64,000 nucleotides of DNA from assembly GCA_958413985.1 (NCBI GenBank), contig CATYVZ010000006.1, positions 26,326-90,325 of the forward strand, written 5' to 3'. Under the pieces are notes generated by a model, which made no database searches, had not been told where the DNA came from, and saw only the letters and a program-made list of their open reading frames with translations. The position numbers were made by a program, and so were the translations under genes. This document shows positions 44,882 through 53,436 of this stretch, piece after piece; the stretch's first letter is position 1; every line of letters starts with the position of its first letter. This stretch comes from an uncultured Bacilli bacterium (lineage in GTDB: Bacteria; Bacillota_I; Bacilli_A; RF39; UBA660).

Positions 44882-45833
44882 TTCTTACCTCATTTACTAA
44901 ATTTACAAATTCTTCTTTAGTAGTAATTTTCATAAATTGTTGCTTAAATTCTTTCGATATACCTTTCAAATAATAACTAATATGAGTTCGCATCTTCAAT
45001 ATAGCTGTTTTTTCTTTTTGGAAATCCAACAAATAATTAAGATGCTTTAAAACCATATCCAATCTTTCATCGAGCGTTATTTCCTTTAATTCTTTACCGT
45101 TTAAATAATCTAAACACTGTTTTATTAACCAGGGATTACCCAATAACCCCCTTCCAATCATAACAGCATCACAACCAGTTTCATCCAACATCTTTTTAGC
45201 ATCGTAACATGTCTTAATGTCACCATTACCTATAACTGATATTTTAACATTTTCTTTAACCTGTTTAATAATATCCCAATTAGCTTTACCAGAATAGCCT
45301 TGACTTCTTGTTCTTGGATGGACTGTAATCGCACTAGCCCCAGCTTTTTCAACTACTTTTGCAATTTCCACAGCATTGATACTTTTCTCATCCCAACCGC
45401 TTCGGATCTTAACCGTAACCGGAACTGTAACACTATCAACAACTGCTTTAACTATTTCATATACTTTCGAAGGATTTTTAAGTAAAGCACTACCCGCTTG
45501 TGCCTTAGTTGCCACTTTAGGAACAGGACACCCCATATTGATATCGATAATATCAGGATGCATGGTTTCCTCAATATATTTAGCCGCATAGACAAACGAT
45601 TCTTTATCACTACCAAAAATTTGTTGACTAATCGGTCTTTCACTATCTTGCATATATAACATATCGATCGTTTTTTGGCTTCCATAAAAAATAGCCTTAT
45701 CGCTAACCATCTCTGCCACTACTAAACCACAACCCATTTCCTTAGCAATTCTTCTAAATGCACTATCAGAAATGCTGGCCATAGGCGCTAAAACTATTTT
45801 GTTGGAAATTTCAACATTGCCAATTTTCCACAT
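44865..45833 (-). CDS. dusB: tRNA-dihydrouridine synthase
   Basis: FMN enzyme that reduces uridines in tRNA D-loops. The TIM barrel starts VLAPMASISDSAFRRIAKEMG. NMGCPVPKVATKAQAGSALLKNP has the catalytic Cys. VKIRSGWD, ITVHPRTRSQGYSGKANWD and VIGNGDI bind FMN and substrate, and MIGRGLLGNPW is the phosphate loop. 322 residues, complete. It starts 1 base after the pilin-like gene stop. Confidence 0.94.
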   Translation of the reverse strand: MWKIGNVEISNKIVLAPMASISDSAFRRIAKEMGCGLVVAEMVSDKAIFYGSQKTIDMLYMQDSERPISQQIFGSDKESFVYAAKYIEETMHPDIIDINMGCPVPKVATKAQAGSALLKNPSKVYEIVKAVVDSVTVPVTVKIRSGWDEKSINAVEIAKVVEKAGASAITVHPRTRSQGYSGKANWDIIKQVKENVKISVIGNGDIKTCYDAKKMLDETGCDAVMIGRGLLGNPWLIKQCLDYLNGKELKEITLDERLDMVLKHLNYLLDFQKEKTAILKMRTHISYYLKGISKEFKQQFMKITTKEEFVNLVNEVRNEYCK

Positions 45834-45834
45834 C

Positions 45835-46236
45835 TTAGCTTCCTAATTGCGAAAGAATATTTAAAAATTCTGTATCACTACAATCATAATGGTTACCTTT
45901 AGCATAACAATATGTCTTATTTTCCGTATTTTCTACTTTACAACTATTTAATACCACATTATATTCTGCACTAAAATTAACACTAGTACAATTAACTTCA
46001 CCACCACCAGTGTTGATACCAGATAAAAAAGTACTGTCGATAACAGGAATTCCGTCACTTAAATCTTCATAATACTTTTGTTCAACAGCTCTTGCATAAC
46101 CTTCGATACTTCTTAAATTAGCACTTTCTTTAGAATCTTCGATCGCATTATTGATGATCGGTACAGCAAAAATTGCGATAACACCTAATATTATGATAAC
46201 AGCTAACAACTCAATTAACGTAAATGCTCTTTTCAT
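45835..46236 (-). CDS. Lone type IV pilin-like / pseudopilin protein
   Basis: A 133-residue protein with a class III prepilin signal: KRAFTLIELLAVIIILGVIAIFAVPIINNAI, where E5 of the mature form is present and the residue before the cut is Ala, not the usual Gly. A hydrophobic helix precedes a ~95-residue soluble head with four Cys (NCTSVNF, NSCKVEN, TYCYAKG, YDCSD), perhaps two disulfides. No pilin peptidase, ATPase or other com gene is nearby. It may be a surface or competence pseudopilin assembled by machinery encoded elsewhere. A terminator-like hairpin lies just upstream. Confidence 0.8.
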   Translation of the reverse strand: MKRAFTLIELLAVIIILGVIAIFAVPIINNAIEDSKESANLRSIEGYARAVEQKYYEDLSDGIPVIDSTFLSGINTGGGEVNCTSVNFSAEYNVVLNSCKVENTENKTYCYAKGNHYDCSDTEFLNILSQLGS

Positions 46237-46249
46237 TTCTAACTCCTTT

Positions 46250-46289
46250 TAAAAAAACTATATAATTATTTATATAATAATTATATAGT
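46250..46289 (-). terminator. A/T-rich hairpin terminator between cca and the pilin-like gene
   Basis: ACTATATAATTATT and AATAATTATATAGT (46257-46270, 46276-46289) form a perfect 14-base stem with a 5-base loop and a T7 run on the minus strand, directly before the AAAAGGAG site of the pilin gene. Confidence 0.7.
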
Positions 46290-46332
46290 AAAAACAGACA
46301 AATTACAATAGTTTCCTAAAAAAGACCACGCT

Positions 46333-47418
46333 CTAATAGTTCTGTTTGACATATTCACATAACTGATCATAATCATTTTTTAAAACATTGTCTAAAATTT
46401 TATTTTCTAAATCATCATATATTTCTTTGATAAACGGTCCTGGTTGTCTATTTAGTAAATCACATATTTCAAAAACACTAATCTTAATATCCTTAACGCT
46501 GTAAATAGGTAGTTCATTATATCTTTTAACAATTAAAAAACGGTCGATTTTTTTTATCTCTCCAACTAAAGTACACGTATAAAGTCCATATTTATATAAA
46601 GTATGGTTATTAAATTCTTCCTTTAATGCTTTTTTAATATTAGTGATTATTTCCTTTTCATGACTAGAAAAATTATAGATATCTAAAACATCCAACTGAG
46701 CCCACATTCCTAAAGAAGAAGTAGTAATGACTAAATCCTTTAAATTAGATAATTCTAACTTATCATCTAACTTTAGTTCTAATAGAAGATCTAGGCCATA
46801 ACGACAATTAGGTGACGAAAATATTTTTTCTAATTCCTCTTTCTTACGATAATAAGATAACTTTTTCAAAAGATAGCCATTCTTTTTAATTACTTTTTTT
46901 AGTTCATCATCTAATTTAAAATCTAAAATAGTAGCAAATCTAATAGCTCTTAAGCTTCGCAAAATATCTTCTTTAATCTTTTTTTTAGTGTTTCCTACAC
47001 ATCTAATTATCTTATTATCGATATCGTTTTTAGCGTTTAATAAATCGATTGTATAACCATTACTATCGATGCATAAAGTATTTATCGTGAAGTCTCTTCT
47101 TTCCAAATCGTCGATTAGAGAATCAATATATTTAATTTTGACAGGAAAACGATTATCTTGATATTTAATTTCTTTTCTAAAAGTCGTTATCTCAAAAGTA
47201 ACTTTCTCATAAATAAGAGTAACACTACCATATTCCTGTTTACTTAAAATACTATCTTTAAATATTTCTTTTAGTTGCTTAGGTGTCGCACTGGTACAAA
47301 TATCGATATCGATACTATTACGACCAAGATAAATATCCCTAGGGTAACCTCCAACGATATAGGCCTTATAACCAAACGAATTAATTTTATTTAATACCTT
47401 AAGCGCTGTTTCATTCAT
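46333..47418 (-). CDS. cca: CCA-adding tRNA nucleotidyltransferase
   Basis: Adds or repairs the 3' CCA of tRNA. Class II enzyme with GGYPRDIYLGRNSIDIDICTSA (GGxxRD and DxD), RDFTINTLCIDSNG and IRSLRAIRFATIL-like LRSLRAIRFATILDFKLD. No C-terminal HD domain is seen. 361 residues is short for the family (about 400). Several tRNAs at the window end carry encoded CCA, while others depend on this enzyme. Confidence 0.93.
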   Translation of the reverse strand: MNETALKVLNKINSFGYKAYIVGGYPRDIYLGRNSIDIDICTSATPKQLKEIFKDSILSKQEYGSVTLIYEKVTFEITTFRKEIKYQDNRFPVKIKYIDSLIDDLERRDFTINTLCIDSNGYTIDLLNAKNDIDNKIIRCVGNTKKKIKEDILRSLRAIRFATILDFKLDDELKKVIKKNGYLLKKLSYYRKKEELEKIFSSPNCRYGLDLLLELKLDDKLELSNLKDLVITTSSLGMWAQLDVLDIYNFSSHEKEIITNIKKALKEEFNNHTLYKYGLYTCTLVGEIKKIDRFLIVKRYNELPIYSVKDIKISVFEICDLLNRQPGPFIKEIYDDLENKILDNVLKNDYDQLCEYVKQNY

Positions 47419-47437
47419 CTAAAACCACCTATAAAAA

Positions 47438-48559
47438 TTATTTTTTCATAATCTTTTGATAAGAATTTAAAGTATATTGGTTTATGTAAGCTAATTTTTC
47501 TTTTATATCCGACAATAATTTAAATTGATTGCGAGCTCTAATTAAATTATGTTTATCGTAATTAATTTTAAAATACGTATCGCCATTGATATAATCATTT
47601 AAAAATCTAAGCCCTAATTCAAAAGTAATAACTTCGATTGCAGAACCCATGTTATAAACTTCGTCCATAGTTAAAAATGGCGCCATTTCACTTAAATAAC
47701 CATCAGTATAACTTTCAAAAAGATCACAATTTATAAATACTTTATCTAAATCTTGCTCATCTTCTTTTGAATTAGAAGCAGCACTTCTAACACCATCGCC
47801 ATAATCATATAAAGAACTTCCCTTCATAACAGTATCTAAATCGATGACCGCTAAGAATTGCCCGGTTTTTTCATCCATCATGACATTGTTTACTTTAGTA
47901 TCGTTATGAGTGACTCTAATTGGTATTTTTCCTTTATCGATCAAATCCGTTATAATCGATGTACAACTAGAATTTTTTAAAATAAATGAAATTTCTTTTG
48001 ATACCTCATATACGCGATCACAAACATCCAAATCGATATCGTTTAAAAAAATTTGAAATCTTTTAGGCGTGTTGTGGAAATCAGCTATCGTTTCCTCTAA
48101 TTCACAAATAGGATAATCAGCAAGCATCTTCTGAAAATAGCCAAAAGCTTTGCCTGTATTATAGACGACATTTTTATCTTTAGAAACTTCATAAGAGATC
48201 GAATTTTCTATACAATTATACGCTCTAAAATATTGTTTTTCGCCATTTTCATTTAAAATGACTGCTAAATTCTTATGTTCTTTTGTAGGGATCACTTTTA
48301 AACAAGGATGCATATCATTATAAAGCTTTGATTTTTTTTCGATCCAATTAGTAATATTCTCGATATTTTTCATTACTTTATATGGTTCTTTAAAAACCGT
48401 TGTATTTATCTTTTGAAAAATAAATTTCTTTTCTTCACCATTTTTCATTTTATAAGTAGCTATATATGTTTTATTAATATTCCCATTATTTTTATTTCCA
48501 ATATCAAGTAAAACACCATCAATGTTAAATTGCTGAATTATTTTTTCTATTTCTTGCAT
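47438..48559 (-). CDS. Phosphotransferase resembling N-acetylhexosamine 1-kinase (NahK)
   Basis: A 373-residue APH-fold kinase. The N-lobe GNKNNGNINKTYIATY and FIFQKINTTVFKEPYKVMKNIENIT match NahK-type anomeric sugar kinases. The catalytic block is RVTHNDTKVNNVMMDEKTG followed by AVIDLDTVMKGSSLYDYGDGVRS. NahK makes GlcNAc- or GalNAc-1-phosphate for the lacto-N-biose pathway. Here it stands alone between cca and hup, so a salvage role in amino-sugar use is likely but unproven. ATG after GGTGAG. Confidence 0.8.
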   Translation of the reverse strand: MQEIEKIIQQFNIDGVLLDIGNKNNGNINKTYIATYKMKNGEEKKFIFQKINTTVFKEPYKVMKNIENITNWIEKKSKLYNDMHPCLKVIPTKEHKNLAVILNENGEKQYFRAYNCIENSISYEVSKDKNVVYNTGKAFGYFQKMLADYPICELEETIADFHNTPKRFQIFLNDIDLDVCDRVYEVSKEISFILKNSSCTSIITDLIDKGKIPIRVTHNDTKVNNVMMDEKTGQFLAVIDLDTVMKGSSLYDYGDGVRSAASNSKEDEQDLDKVFINCDLFESYTDGYLSEMAPFLTMDEVYNMGSAIEVITFELGLRFLNDYINGDTYFKINYDKHNLIRARNQFKLLSDIKEKLAYINQYTLNSYQKIMKK

Positions 48560-48603
48560 TTTCTCACCATTTCAATTATAACAGATATTTAATTTTAAAT
48601 AAA

Positions 48604-48626
48604 GAAAAAAGCATTAATTTAATGCT
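48604..48626 (-). terminator. Terminator of hup
   Basis: Minus strand AGCATTAA-ATTAATGCT followed by six T, overlapping the hup stop. Confidence 0.6.
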
Positions 48627-48886
48627 TCTTTTAATTTAGAACCAGCTTTAATTGTAGCAGCAACTCTTGCAGGGATTTTAACTGTTTCACCAGTTTTAGG
48701 ATTTCTACCAGTTTTAGCAGGTTTTTGTTTTGCTGTAAAAGTAGCGAAACCTGTTAATGTTACTTTACCTTCCTTTTTTAATCCCTCAGTAATTCCTTTC
48801 ATCATTGCATCTAATGCACGAGTAGCATCAGCTTTTGTTAATCCAGCTTCTTCTGCTATGTAATTAACTAAATCTTGTTTTGACAT
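48614..48886 (-). CDS. hup: HU family DNA-binding protein
   Basis: Histone-like chromosome packaging protein, a dimer that bends DNA. The 90 residues read SKQDLVNYIAEEAGLTKADA at the start and GFATFTAKQKPAKTGRNPKTGETVKIPA across the DNA-binding arms, with Pro at the arm tip region. AGGAGG precedes ATG. Located next to spoIVA, as in Bacillus (hbs-spoIVA). It has its own promoter. Confidence 0.97.
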   Translation of the reverse strand: MSKQDLVNYIAEEAGLTKADATRALDAMMKGITEGLKKEGKVTLTGFATFTAKQKPAKTGRNPKTGETVKIPARVAATIKAGSKLKEALN

Positions 48887-48935
48887 TTGTATACCTCCTA
48901 TTGTTTTTCTATAAGCGTTTCTCGCCTACAATTAA

Positions 48936-48964
48936 AGAATACCATTTTTTTCAATGAATTGCAA
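48936..48964 (-). promoter_or_regulatory. hup: hup promoter
   Basis: Minus strand TTGCAA (48964-48959), 17-base spacer, TATTCT (48941-48936). Confidence 0.55.
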
Positions 48965-48984
48965 TATTTTTTAACTATTTTTTT

Positions 48985-49004
48985 CAAAAAAACAGCCGAA
49001 ACTG
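48985..49004 (-). terminator. Terminator of spoIVA
   Basis: Minus strand AAAACAG-TTTCGG-CTGTTTT followed by T, just past the spoIVA stop. Confidence 0.7.
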
Positions 49005-49006
49005 TT

Positions 49007-50482
49007 TTAAATAACAATCGTAAATAGATTACCAGAACCTTTATTAACTAATTTAGTCAAAGTTTGTTGTAATTTATAACGCGCATTTTCTGGAGTTAAA
49101 GATAACTTGGCCTGAATGCCCTCTTTGACAATTACATCTAAACTACGGCCAAAAATTTCACTTTTCCAAATATTAGATGGATTAATATCGTAATCTTTCA
49201 TCAGATAATTGATCAATTCTTTACTTTGTAATTCGCTACCGATAATTGGTTCAAAAGTTGATTCGACATCGACTCTAATCATATGAATGGAAGGTGCAAC
49301 AGCTTTTAATTTGATACCGTATCGACTACCTTGTTTGATAATTTCTGGCGTTTCTAATTTCATGTCATCCAAAGTGGGACTAGCTACTCCATAACCAGTA
49401 GTTTTAACCATTTTTAAAGCGTTTTTAATTTGGTCATATTCTATTTTAGCCTCATTATAGCTTTGAAATAACATCAATAGATCAGCACGATTAGCCACAT
49501 CTACACCGATAATATCTTTAAGGATTTGATTGTATAATGTGTTAGGAGCTTGTAAAGTTACTGTAATTTCACCAGTTGAAGTGTCAACATTTGACAAATA
49601 AGATTTACTAATGTATTCACAATCGTTAAAATGAGCTGTTATATGTTCAATATCTCTTATTTTTTCTACTTCAATAACACTTTCTTTAATTTTACTCATA
49701 TAAACTTGTTTTAACCAATGATCATGATTTAAACAAGCGATCCATTCGGGCATTTCAACTTGAACTTCGACGACTGGAAATTCATAAAGTGCCTCTTTTA
49801 AAATGTTATATATATCTCTTTCGCTCATGTTTTCAACACTGATAGGTAAAACTGGTACACCATAACTATCTCTTAAATCATCAGCTAAATTTTCTGTTTC
49901 TGGCAACATCGGATGAACAGAATTTAAAATAACGATAAATGGTTTACCAATCTCTTTTAATTCGCTTACGACACGTTGTTCAGCTTCTATATAGCTATTA
50001 CGGCTAATTTCACCGATCGAACCATCAGTAGTAACTACTATTCCGATACTAGAATGATCTTTAATAACTTTTTCTGTACCTATCTCAGCAGCTTCAATAA
50101 AAGGTATTTCTTCATCGTACCAAGGGGTTCTTACTTTTCTTGGACCATTTTCATCTTCATATCCTTTAGCTTCTGGAATAACATAACCGACACAGTCGAT
50201 CAATTTAACGCTAGCTGTAAAATCCTCTATTTTAATTTTAGCGGCATTACTAGGAACAAATTTAGGTTCAGTGGTCATAATTGTCTTACCTTGAGCTGAT
50301 TGTGGAATTTCATCTAAACATCTTTTACGTTCATATTCGTCTTCAATATTTGGAACAACCAAATTCTCAATTACTTTTTTTATAAAAGTTGATTTACCTG
50401 TTCTAACAGCTCCAACTACTCCTAAATAAATTTCCCCACCTGTTCTACTGGTAATGCTCTTTATAATGTCTATTTTTTCCAT
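49007..50482 (-). CDS. spoIVA: Stage IV sporulation protein A (coat basement-layer ATPase)
   Basis: Polymerises with ATP hydrolysis on the forespore surface to form the base of the spore coat. From ATG 50482 (AGTAGGGA upstream) it begins MEKIDIIKSITSRTGGEIYL, like the Bacillus protein, and is 491 residues against 492. Walker A GAVRTGKST, TIMTTEPKFVPSNAA, DCVGYVIPEAKGYEDENGPR and VTTDGSIGEI form the TRAFAC NTPase core. LKMVKTTGYGVASP, RYGIKLKAVAPSIHMIRVDV and SIWxSxIFGRSL-like IWKSEIFGRSLDVIVKEGIQAKLSL form the middle and C-terminal domains. Highly conserved throughout. Confidence 0.97.
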   Translation of the reverse strand: MEKIDIIKSITSRTGGEIYLGVVGAVRTGKSTFIKKVIENLVVPNIEDEYERKRCLDEIPQSAQGKTIMTTEPKFVPSNAAKIKIEDFTASVKLIDCVGYVIPEAKGYEDENGPRKVRTPWYDEEIPFIEAAEIGTEKVIKDHSSIGIVVTTDGSIGEISRNSYIEAEQRVVSELKEIGKPFIVILNSVHPMLPETENLADDLRDSYGVPVLPISVENMSERDIYNILKEALYEFPVVEVQVEMPEWIACLNHDHWLKQVYMSKIKESVIEVEKIRDIEHITAHFNDCEYISKSYLSNVDTSTGEITVTLQAPNTLYNQILKDIIGVDVANRADLLMLFQSYNEAKIEYDQIKNALKMVKTTGYGVASPTLDDMKLETPEIIKQGSRYGIKLKAVAPSIHMIRVDVESTFEPIIGSELQSKELINYLMKDYDINPSNIWKSEIFGRSLDVIVKEGIQAKLSLTPENARYKLQQTLTKLVNKGSGNLFTIVI

Positions 50483-50511
50483 ATATTCCCTACTTTCCAT
50501 ATTTTTAGTAA

Positions 50512-50540
50512 AATATATGTAATTCATTTTAACTTTATAC
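50512..50540 (-). promoter_or_regulatory. spoIVA: Sigma-E-like promoter candidate of spoIVA
   Basis: Minus strand GTATAAA (50540-50534), 14 bases, CATATATT (50519-50512). It resembles kmATATT-N14-CATACAnT. spoIVA is under sigma-E in Bacillus. Confidence 0.4.
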
Positions 50541-50566
50541 CATTATAAAAACTTGTTTTCACAAGT

Positions 50567-50812
50567 TTAAAACATTTTATCGATATCTTTAGGTACGTTG
50601 TCATTTTTAACAGCATTTATTATTTTTTCTTCTTTTTCTTTAGAAATATCTTTGCCAGTCATTTTACCTAATTCCTGAATTACCTCTCTTAAGGTACCTT
50701 CATCTTTTAGATTTCCTGCCTGCAATTTTTTAGCTAATCCTAAAATAGCATCTTTGCCAACGTTTGTTTTGTTCTCTATCTTCTTAAAAAAGTTATCTGT
50801 AAAATTAAACAT
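50567..50812 (-). CDS. spoVIF: Stage VI sporulation protein F (SpoVIF)
   Basis: An 81-residue helical protein that in Bacillus helps late coat assembly. It starts FNFTDNFFKKIENKTNVGKDAILGLAKKLQ, and then NLKDEGTLREVIQELGKMTGKDISKEKEEKII follows the SpoVIF/YjcC pattern (KTGV..IF.LA..VQ..NFKDE.TVR..). GAGGTTG precedes ATG, with a CATATAAT box upstream. It lies between hisS and spoIVA, giving a small sporulation pair. Confidence is limited by its size. Confidence 0.8.
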   Translation of the reverse strand: MFNFTDNFFKKIENKTNVGKDAILGLAKKLQAGNLKDEGTLREVIQELGKMTGKDISKEKEEKIINAVKNDNVPKDIDKMF

Positions 50813-50829
50813 ATTATCAACCTCAAAAT

Positions 50830-50837
50830 ATTATATG
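50830..50837 (-). promoter_or_regulatory. spoVIF: Sporulation-type -10 candidate of spoVIF
   Basis: Minus strand CATATAAT with GAATAA 17 bases upstream, the same octamer as before two other sporulation-type genes here. Confidence 0.35.
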
Positions 50838-50867
50838 TATATTTTGAAAATCGGTTATTCAATATGT

Positions 50868-52169
50868 TTAGTCGATAATTTTAGCAATTTCACTTAATTG
50901 ATCATTAGGTATTTTCGTTTCTACTCCCGTTTGCATATTTTTTATCTTAATGATATTTTCTTTGATTTCATCTTCACCTAAAACGATAACATATGGTATT
51001 TTTTCTTTATTAGCAAAATCAAAGCTTTTCTTTAATTTTCTACTGTTCATTTCTAAATCGACTCTATAATTAAGTTTTCTTAATTTGTCAGCTAATAAAA
51101 GACTTTCTTTTTCTGTATTAAGAGGGATTATATAAATATCGACAAATGATCGATCGCTAAATTCTGATCTTTTCTTTAAAATTTCATAAATAGTCGATAA
51201 TCCAAAGCTGATTCCTACTGCTGGGTATAGATTGCCATCCTGCATAAAGTCAGTAATCATATTGTCATATCGACCACCTGCACCTAAACTACAATTTAGT
51301 TCGCCGTTTTTAGCATATACTTCAAAAACATTGCCAGTATAATAATCTTGTCCTCTAGCTAAAGCAGCGACAAATTTAGTTTCAGTTTGAAGGTTTAAAG
51401 CATCTATATAATTTCGTAATTCTTGAACTTCGTTTAATCCTTTTTGAATTAATTGGTTATCTATATTGCGATATTTATTTAAAATGGTTTCAAAATCTAA
51501 ACTAAAATTAGTTAAGATAGCCTCGGCTTTAGTTTGATCGATACCTAAATTAGCAAATTCTTTAATAAGCTCAACTCGAGAAATCTTTTCTATTTTATCG
51601 ATTATAGTAATAACTGGTGAGATTAAATCTTCAGGAATACCTTCCTCTAAAATAAGACCGGCCATTAAATTACGGCTATTATATTTTACAAAAACATCGA
51701 TCCCTAATTTGTTATACCCTTCGATAAACAAAGATAATAATTCAGCTTCGATCATTTGACCGCCAATTCCAACAACGTCGACATCGCACTGAATAAATTC
51801 ACGATCCCTTCCGGTTTTGACTGGTCCATCGCGAAAAACTTTACCAATTTCATATCTTTTAAATGGCATTTTTAAATCTTTATTAAGGGCAATACACTTA
51901 GCAAAAGGAGCTGTTAAATCATATCGCAATCCCAATTTTCTTTGACCACGATCACTTAATTTATAAATTTCATTTAAAAGATCATTATTTTCATCATATT
52001 TACCAGCTAAAAAATCGTAGTAACATAAAATTGGTGTTTCAAGTGGTTTGAATCCATATTTTTCAAATATTTCTTTTAAAGTATCATTAATATAATTTCT
52101 AATTCTTTGTTCTTCAGGTAAATAATCATATGTTCCTTTAACATTCTGTAAACCGATTTCCCTTTTCAT
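50868..52169 (-). CDS. hisS: Histidine-tRNA ligase
   Basis: Charges tRNA-His. Class II core: NVKGTYDYLPEEQRIRNYI (start), FKPLETPILCYYD, KLGLRYDLTAPFAKCIALN, KRYEIGKVFRDGPVKTGRDREFIQCDVD (motif 2), ARGQDYYTGNVFEVY (His-specific) and LGAGGRYDNMI, followed by the anticodon domain. 433 residues, complete. aspS, its usual partner, is not downstream. A 160-base structured leader lies upstream. Confidence 0.97.
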   Translation of the reverse strand: MKREIGLQNVKGTYDYLPEEQRIRNYINDTLKEIFEKYGFKPLETPILCYYDFLAGKYDENNDLLNEIYKLSDRGQRKLGLRYDLTAPFAKCIALNKDLKMPFKRYEIGKVFRDGPVKTGRDREFIQCDVDVVGIGGQMIEAELLSLFIEGYNKLGIDVFVKYNSRNLMAGLILEEGIPEDLISPVITIIDKIEKISRVELIKEFANLGIDQTKAEAILTNFSLDFETILNKYRNIDNQLIQKGLNEVQELRNYIDALNLQTETKFVAALARGQDYYTGNVFEVYAKNGELNCSLGAGGRYDNMITDFMQDGNLYPAVGISFGLSTIYEILKKRSEFSDRSFVDIYIIPLNTEKESLLLADKLRKLNYRVDLEMNSRKLKKSFDFANKEKIPYVIVLGEDEIKENIIKIKNMQTGVETKIPNDQLSEIAKIID

Positions 52170-52184
52170 AATATCCTTCTTTCT

Positions 52185-52317
52185 AAAAAACTACACAGTC
52201 ACCTGTATAGTTCAAGTGACAAAACTGCAAAAAGCACTTGTCACCTACAAAGTTTAATTTGCATTAACAAGCGCTGATTATTGATGAATTTTATTATTAA
52301 TTTTATTCATAATAATC
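52185..52317 (-). promoter_or_regulatory. Structured attenuator-like leader of hisS (not a T-box)
   Basis: Three hairpins can be drawn on the minus strand: a long first stem from GATTATTATGAAT (52317-52305) with ATTCATCAATAATC (52289-52276), a second GTGACAA/TTGTCAC (52244-52238 with 52222-52216), and a terminator CTATACAG-GTGA-CTGTGTAG (52210-52191) with six T. GTCAC at 52220-52216 can instead pair with GTGAC at 52202-52198 inside the terminator. No T-box core (TGGNACC) is present. Ligand unknown. The first stem also contains a 10-codon frame with one His codon. Confidence 0.6.
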
Positions 52318-52335
52318 GTCCCTTCAGATGAGATT

Positions 52336-52365
52336 AGTATATCATTTATCAATGGTTTTTGTCAA
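52336..52365 (-). promoter_or_regulatory. hisS: hisS promoter inside the end of alr
   Basis: Minus strand TTGACA (52365-52360), 18-base spacer, TATACT (52341-52336). The spacer carries the last codons of alr. Confidence 0.65.
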
Positions 52366-53424
52366 ACTATATATTCGCGGTACTCTTTTGCCAATGCTAC
52401 ATAAGATTTCATATTCGATTGTGTTTAGATGTTTAGCTATTTCTTTGATGTGTTCGATATCTTTTATAATAATAACTTTATCTTTTACTTTAACAGTTCG
52501 ATCGACTTTAACAAATAACATATCCATGCAAATATTGCCGATTATTTTATACTTTTTATTATTAATATAAACAAATCGTCCTTTGTTAGCTCTTATGATT
52601 CCATCAGCATAACCGATAGGAACGACAGCGATGGTCTCATTTTCTTTTGCACTATAAGCCCCTTCGTAACCGACAGTATCACCCTTTTTTAAATGTTTCA
52701 ACTGAATTATTTCACTAGTTAACCTAAACGTTGGCAATAAATTTAAATTGGCTTTTGTAAAACCATACATTGCTATTCCCAGCCGGCAACCATTAGCAAA
52801 ACTAGGTTTAGGATACAACAAGGTAGCCTCACTTGCAGTCAAGTGAATAATAGGTATATTTTCTAAAGGAATATTTTTAGTCAAGGTTAAAAATTGGGCC
52901 AACTGATTTTCTGTTTTTATTTTATCGTTTGCTTTATAGATGTGAGTATAAAGTCCCTCTAATTTTATATTAGATTTAGAAATTTTATAGCAAATTGTCT
53001 CTAAATCTTTAGCCTTATTTATTCCTAAACGATTCATTCCTGTATCTATTTTAATATGAACTTTTAAACTAGCAAGATTATTTAAATCAAGGCTATTAAA
53101 GTATTCTAAGCTAGGTATAGTTATGGTAATATTGTTTTCCTTACAAATAGATAAATATTGATTATCGATTACTTCTAAACACAAAATAGGAATATCACAG
53201 ATCTCTTTTCTGATTGCTAACGCTTCTTCTAAACTAGAAACCGCTAGGTAATTACACCCACCAGCTATTATTTTCTTGACTACTTCATTGCCATAATGAC
53301 CATAACAATCAGCTTTAACTACACCAAAGTAGTATTTATATCCTTGGCAATAATCTATTATTTTTTTTACGTTATTTTTGATATTGTCTAAATAAATCTC
53401 AACATATGTATTTCTATAATTCAT
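52342..53424 (-). CDS. alr: Alanine racemase
   Basis: PLP enzyme making D-alanine for peptidoglycan. It starts RNTYVEIYLDNIKNNVKKI. The PLP lysine is in YYFGVVKADCYGHYGNE (about 38). KIDTGMNRLGI, NGCRLGIAMYGF and GYADGIIRANKGRFVYINNKKYKIIGNICMDMLFVKVD (catalytic Tyr region and metal/ring motifs) follow. 360 residues from ATG 53424 (GGTGGTAG upstream). A TATAAT box is near 53460. It ends inside the hisS promoter. Confidence 0.95.
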   Translation of the reverse strand: MNYRNTYVEIYLDNIKNNVKKIIDYCQGYKYYFGVVKADCYGHYGNEVVKKIIAGGCNYLAVSSLEEALAIRKEICDIPILCLEVIDNQYLSICKENNITITIPSLEYFNSLDLNNLASLKVHIKIDTGMNRLGINKAKDLETICYKISKSNIKLEGLYTHIYKANDKIKTENQLAQFLTLTKNIPLENIPIIHLTASEATLLYPKPSFANGCRLGIAMYGFTKANLNLLPTFRLTSEIIQLKHLKKGDTVGYEGAYSAKENETIAVVPIGYADGIIRANKGRFVYINNKKYKIIGNICMDMLFVKVDRTVKVKDKVIIIKDIEHIKEIAKHLNTIEYEILCSIGKRVPRIYSLTKTIDK

Positions 53425-53436
53425 TACTACCACCAC

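Noticed and set aside
52278..52310. 10-codon leader peptide MNKINNKIHQ before hisS
   Set aside because: Only one His codon, and the frame coincides with a strong stem, so its codons are better explained as part of the hairpin.
52185..52317. hisS leader as a T-box
   Set aside because: No TGGNACC core and no AG/GNTG pattern comparable to the thrS leader. The terminator is formed by different repeats.
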